Assembly (NCBI GenBank): GCA_028288985.1
Contig: JAQGHE010000025.1
Location: forward strand, 1-16,216
Direction: 5' to 3'
Length of the DNA stretch: 16,216 bases
Origin: Candidatus Saccharimonadota bacterium
GTDB lineage: Bacteria; Patescibacteriota; Saccharimonadia; Saccharimonadales; UBA10212
Shown here: positions 13,847 to 16,216 of the stretch, piece after piece
Numbering within the stretch: the stretch's first letter is position 1
Layout: each line of letters begins with the position of its first letter
Translations under genes and position numbers: made by a program
The notes under the pieces: generated by a model
Databases searched by the model: none
Told to the model about the DNA's origin: nothing
The model's input: the letters and a program-made list of their open reading frames with translations, nothing else

Positions 13847-14639
13847 GGTGTAAAGCCTCCGGCGCACCCAAAACCGCCACCCGGCCACGGGAATCGCGCA
13901 GGACTTCCACGGGCGCATTATAAAGAGCTGATAGCGACTCACTGGTTATCAGTTTGTCCGGTTCGCCGGACGCGATTTTGCCGTTGGCTATATAAATAAT
14001 CCGATCGACAGCCGGCAGCAGCGGGTTGATGTCGTGGGCAATCAGCAGCACTGCAATGTTGCGTCTTTTGGCAATCTGGCTGATTAATTTTATAAACTCG
14101 CCTTCACGGCGAATATCCAAATTAGCCAGTGGTTCATCTAGCAGTAGCAGCTTGGGCTTGCCGATAACCGCTTGCGCCAAAAACACCCGTTGCAATTCGC
14201 CGCCGGAAAGAGAACCCAGCGGGCGATGAGCCAGCTCTAAGGCGTCTACGACTTTAAGGGCATCCAAGGCAGCCTTACGTTCCTTGGAGGCTTCGTTTGG
14301 ACTGCTAAAGCCCCATCGCGTACCGTTCAATCCCAGCCTTACCAGCTCTAAAGCTTCCAGTCTGGTCTCGCTATCGATCGGACGGCGCTGCGGCACGTAG
14401 CCAATCCGGGCATCGCCCCGTTTTGGGCGGTCATTAAACAGTTTCAGTTCGCCTTGTTTCGGACCGATGAATCCCAGCAGCAATCTAAAGAGTGTGGTCT
14501 TGCCGGCGCCGTTTGGCCCTAGCACTCCTACGAACTCACCGTCTTTTATCGTAAAATCGGCATGCTGCCAGATAGATGTATCGACATAGCCAACTGCTAA
14601 ATCAAAGGCTTCTATAACGGCTCCTGAACTGATCTGCAT
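13839..14639 (-). CDS. znuC: Zinc/manganese ABC transporter ATP-binding protein
   Basis: This ATPase powers the ZnuB permease from the cytoplasmic side. In 266 aa all ABC motifs are intact: Walker A GPNGAGKT (41-48), Q-loop YVPQR with Q84, signature LSGGELQR (144-151), Walker B LLLLDEP (164-170) and the switch histidine in IAHD (H202). It starts 7 bp after the znuA stop with no Shine-Dalgarno, so it probably depends on translation of znuA. It overlaps znuB by 8 bp. Gene order and family pattern put it in the metal-uptake subgroup of ABC ATPases. Confidence 0.95.
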   Translation of the reverse strand: MQISSGAVIEAFDLAVGYVDTSIWQHADFTIKDGEFVGVLGPNGAGKTTLFRLLLGFIGPKQGELKLFNDRPKRGDARIGYVPQRRPIDSETRLEALELVRLGLNGTRWGFSSPNEASKERKAALDALKVVDALELAHRPLGSLSGGELQRVFLAQAVIGKPKLLLLDEPLANLDIRREGEFIKLISQIAKRRNIAVLLIAHDINPLLPAVDRIIYIANGKIASGEPDKLITSESLSALYNAPVEVLRDSRGRVAVLGAPEALHHD

Positions 14640-14646
14640 AGCTATA

Positions 14647-15570
14647 TTATTGAGTAGCGGAGCCAGTATTCAAAGCGTTTTCAAGATTCTGTACTTCGCC
14701 GTCCATCCAAGTCTGAAACGACGCATTAGGTGGTTGCAAGGTTTCGGTGATCCCGACAATTGGTATGCCACGGTCTTGCGCCAGTTTTTTCATACTCTCT
14801 GTTAGGGGGGTTGAGGTTTGCTGATTATATACCAGCACTTTTACCTGACCGCTATTAAGCTGATTCTGAAATTCTACGACACTCGATACAGGCGGATCGG
14901 TGCCTTCAGCGACGGCTTCCATGAAGCTGGCAGGAGTAGACAGATTTAGGCCGGCGGCATCGGCAAGATACACGAATATATCCTCAGTGGCCGCTACTTG
15001 ATTTCCGGCGTGCCGGCTTTTAATTGCCGCTATTTTAGACTGATACCCGGATAGGGACTGTTTAAGTTGAGCATACTGCTGCTCAAAATACGCTCGGTTT
15101 GACGGCTGCAACGCTATCAAATCACTTTCCATTTTAGCGATTACTTGATTTACATAGCCCGGGTTGTACCAAAAGTGCGGATTGTCGCCTTCTTTTTTAC
15201 CCAGCAGATCAGAAATTTTCAGGACTTGGCGGCTGGCGTTAGGATTAGCTGAAAGCAGTTTATCGCCCCAGCTGTCGTAGCCGGCGCCGTTTAATACTAC
15301 GTAGTCGGCGGTAGCAAATGACCGAGCGTTAGCGCTGCTACTGGTGTATTCATGCGGGTCAGCAGCCGGATCCGAAACAATGCTGGTTACTTGCACTTTG
15401 CTGCCGCCTAGTTGAGAAACTAAACTGCCCCAAAAATTTTCTCCGGCCATTATCTGCAGCTGCCCGGACTTGTCATTAGTGCCGCTCGACAAAGTAGCAG
15501 CCAGGACCGCTGCAACAACTACCAGAGCAATAAGACCCGGCAGCCAAAATTTAGAAAATATACGTTTCAT
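14647..15570 (-). CDS. znuA: Metal ABC transporter substrate-binding protein (ZnuA/TroA family)
   Basis: This protein captures a divalent metal outside the membrane and delivers it to ZnuB. It is 307 aa, with an N-terminal hydrophobic segment (about 8-28) lacking a lipobox Cys, so it is anchored by an uncleaved helix or released by signal peptidase I rather than lipidated. Likely ligands are H73 (ADPHEY), H132 (NPHFWYNP) and E196 (TEDIFVYL). The third is Glu where zinc-specific ZnuA has His, and the usual fourth acidic ligand is replaced by VYNQQT (248-253). This resembles actinobacterial-type members, so Zn versus Mn/Fe is open. There is no ZnuA-style His-rich loop. The -10 lies 10 bp from the ATG and there is no Shine-Dalgarno. 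First gene of the operon. Confidence 0.92.
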   Translation of the reverse strand: MKRIFSKFWLPGLIALVVVAAVLAATLSSGTNDKSGQLQIMAGENFWGSLVSQLGGSKVQVTSIVSDPAADPHEYTSSSANARSFATADYVVLNGAGYDSWGDKLLSANPNASRQVLKISDLLGKKEGDNPHFWYNPGYVNQVIAKMESDLIALQPSNRAYFEQQYAQLKQSLSGYQSKIAAIKSRHAGNQVAATEDIFVYLADAAGLNLSTPASFMEAVAEGTDPPVSSVVEFQNQLNSGQVKVLVYNQQTSTPLTESMKKLAQDRGIPIVGITETLQPPNASFQTWMDGEVQNLENALNTGSATQ

Positions 15571-15580
15571 TAATCGTTAA

Positions 15581-15607
15581 TTTATAGAACAACCACAGTA
15601 TTTGCAA
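15581..15607 (-). promoter_or_regulatory. znuACB promoter, nearly leaderless
   Basis: On the minus strand TATAAA (15581-15586) is preceded by TTGCAA (15602-15607) at a short 15-bp spacing. The -10 ends 10 bp before the znuA ATG, so the leader would be only a few nucleotides. The short spacing may make the promoter weak or activator-dependent. Confidence 0.5.
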
Positions 15608-15609
15608 AT
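15600..15609. promoter_or_regulatory. Candidate Fur/Zur-family operator palindrome
   Basis: ATTTGCAAAT is a perfect 10-bp palindrome in the 65-bp gap between the divergent znuA and fur-family genes. Its core TTGCAA is its own complement and coincides with the putative -35 of both promoters, so one bound dimer could block both. It is shorter than textbook Fur or Zur boxes, and AT-rich palindromes occur by chance, so the assignment rests mostly on location. Confidence 0.5.
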
Positions 15610-15629
15610 TTGTCGCAATAATCTATAAT
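15602..15629 (+). promoter_or_regulatory. Promoter of the fur-family regulator, probably leaderless
   Basis: TTGCAA (15602-15607) and a perfect TATAAT (15624-15629) are spaced by 16 bp. Only six bases separate the -10 from the ATG at 15636, which places the expected start of transcription at the start codon itself. There is no Shine-Dalgarno. Confidence 0.65.
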
Positions 15630-15635
15630 TTTGCT

Positions 15636-16052
15636 ATGATTAACACTTTAAGGGCTCTCCTCAAGCAAAAGGGCTACAGCTTAACCAAACCGCGTCTTAT
15701 TGTTTTTGGGGTGCTAGCTGGCAAAGAGCCTCAGACCATGGCTGAGATAATCGGGCTTACGGCAAATAAGATCGATCGCGCTACGGTTTACCGCACTATC
15801 GAACTCTTTGAGCAGGCCGGCATAGCACACAGGCTTAACATCGGCTTTAAGTACAAAATCGAGTTAACCGAAGTCTTTAACGGGCACCATCACCACCTGC
15901 ACTGCACGGCTTGCGGGCGCACTTTTCCCCTGCCCGCCAATCCCATGCTGGAAACAATGATTGATACCGTAGCCTCTAAAGCCGATTTTGCGCCTCGCGG
16001 CCACCAGCTGGAGATCTACGGCCTCTGCCAAAACTGCTCCAAACCTAGCTGA
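15636..16052 (+). CDS. Fur-family metal-responsive repressor, probably Zur-like
   Basis: This is a cytosolic dimeric repressor of 138 aa. The N-terminal winged helix (about 1-80) contains GYSLTKPRLIVFGVL (13-27) and RATVYRTIELFEQAGI (48-63), the recognition helix typical of Fur proteins. The dimerisation and metal domain has HHHHLHC (84-90) with TAC (91-93), completing C90-x-x-C93, and the pair C131-x-x-C134 near the end, the four-Cys structural zinc site. H84-H89, H123 and E126 are candidate sensory ligands. Being divergent from znuACB, with a palindrome between, it probably represses that operon and itself. Zur is favoured by context; Fur, Mur or PerR cannot be excluded from sequence. Confidence 0.9.
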   Translation: MINTLRALLKQKGYSLTKPRLIVFGVLAGKEPQTMAEIIGLTANKIDRATVYRTIELFEQAGIAHRLNIGFKYKIELTEVFNGHHHHLHCTACGRTFPLPANPMLETMIDTVASKADFAPRGHQLEIYGLCQNCSKPS

Positions 16053-16125
16053 AAAGCCTAAAGTGCCGCATTTGGATGCAGTACAAGGAAGCGCTGACGC
16101 GGTAATGCGCCAAACCCGCGGTTCT

Positions 16126-16216
16126 TTAGGCGGCCATCGCCTCGCTTGCATCAACCTTTTCGTTCCGCACGACTAACAAAGCCACTAAAGCAGCGGCAAT
16201 GGCTAAACCAACTCCA
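16126..16216 (-). CDS. C-terminal fragment of a membrane protein
   Basis: A minus-strand frame enters from the right edge and ends at TAA (16126-16128), giving 29 residues. It begins GVGLAIAAALVALLVV, the end of a transmembrane helix, and finishes in a polar tail RNEKVDASEAMAA. A last helix followed by a short charged tail is common in multi-helix transporters such as MFS exporters, but too little is present to name a family. It converges on the fur-family gene. The 73-bp gap between them holds no clear terminator. Confidence 0.5.
   Translation of the reverse strand, partial: GVGLAIAAALVALLVVRNEKVDASEAMAA

Noticed and set aside
13847..13942. 32-codon N-terminal extension of znuB to an upstream ATG
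   Set aside because: The extra residues (MSRYQLFIMRPWKSC...) are not ZnuB-like and lie wholly inside znuC. The ATG at 13846 has GGAGG at 9 bp and gives the usual length.
16053..16125. Terminator between the fur-family gene and the right-edge gene
   Set aside because: Only a weak GCGC...GCGC pairing (around 16091-16110) was found, with no T-run on either strand.
1..16216. CRISPR array, tRNA/rRNA genes, integrase or toxin-antitoxin pair
   Set aside because: I saw no regularly spaced repeats, no cloverleaf-like or rRNA-like sequence and no such protein motifs in the real coding frames. MazG-like is unrelated to the MazE/MazF toxin system.

Overview
The window looks like a compact, gene-dense piece of a bacterial chromosome of roughly 50% GC. 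The best guess is a Patescibacteria/CPR lineage, probably Saccharibacteria (TM7) or a relative. This is inferred from protein style: a four-cysteine PheS, an actinobacterial-type RpiB and metal-binding protein, very short intergenic gaps, and several first genes that appear leaderless. No rRNA or other decisive marker is present. TGA is used as a stop (rpiB, pheS, the MazG-like gene), so a TGA-recoding lineage such as Gracilibacteria/SR1 is unlikely. There is no rRNA, tRNA, CRISPR array, transposase, phage gene or non-coding gap over 300 bp.

Left part (1-4430). The tail of an unrecognised + strand gene (1-173) converges on a run of minus-strand housekeeping genes. These are gap-rpiB (central carbon metabolism, own promoter at 2191-2219), trxB-ppa (thioredoxin reductase and pyrophosphatase, promoter at 3883-3912) and a glutaredoxin-like gene (promoter at 4317-4345). 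GAPDH carries an unusual ~113-residue Pro/Glu/His-rich tail. A 107-bp imperfect inverted-repeat element lies between the glutaredoxin gene and trxB.

Middle (4428-8802). A tightly coupled minus-strand operon runs pheS, MazG-like, pheT, membrane-anchored FKBP isomerase. Two of its junctions are ATGA stop/start overlaps and the third is a direct stop-start abutment. Divergent from it is a + strand GH63-type glycosidase (8870-10186). Both divergent genes have an extended -10 so close to the ATG that their mRNAs should have almost no 5' leader.

Right of centre (10191-12996). A self-contained + strand cassette has a near-consensus promoter, a structured 5' UTR, a strong Shine-Dalgarno, a GC3-rich orphan gene of 142 codons and a perfect 14-bp stem hairpin. 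It is the most distinctive local oddity. It is followed by a minus-strand operon: unknown 154-aa protein, RmuC, seven-helix membrane protein with an internal repeat.

Right end (13007-16216). A znuA-znuC-znuB metal-uptake operon (minus) is divergent from a Fur-family regulator (plus). The palindrome ATTTGCAAAT sits over the putative -35 regions of both, which suggests coordinated metal-dependent repression. The window ends in the C-terminal tail of a membrane protein on the minus strand.

Translation signals follow a pattern: genes internal to operons mostly have Shine-Dalgarno sequences, while several operon-leading genes (pheS, the GH63 gene, znuA, fur) have a -10 box 6 to 11 bp from the start codon and no Shine-Dalgarno. 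I see no obvious new multi-gene defence or mobile system. The most novel candidates are the orphan cassette, the GAPDH tail and the MazG-like protein embedded between pheS and pheT.
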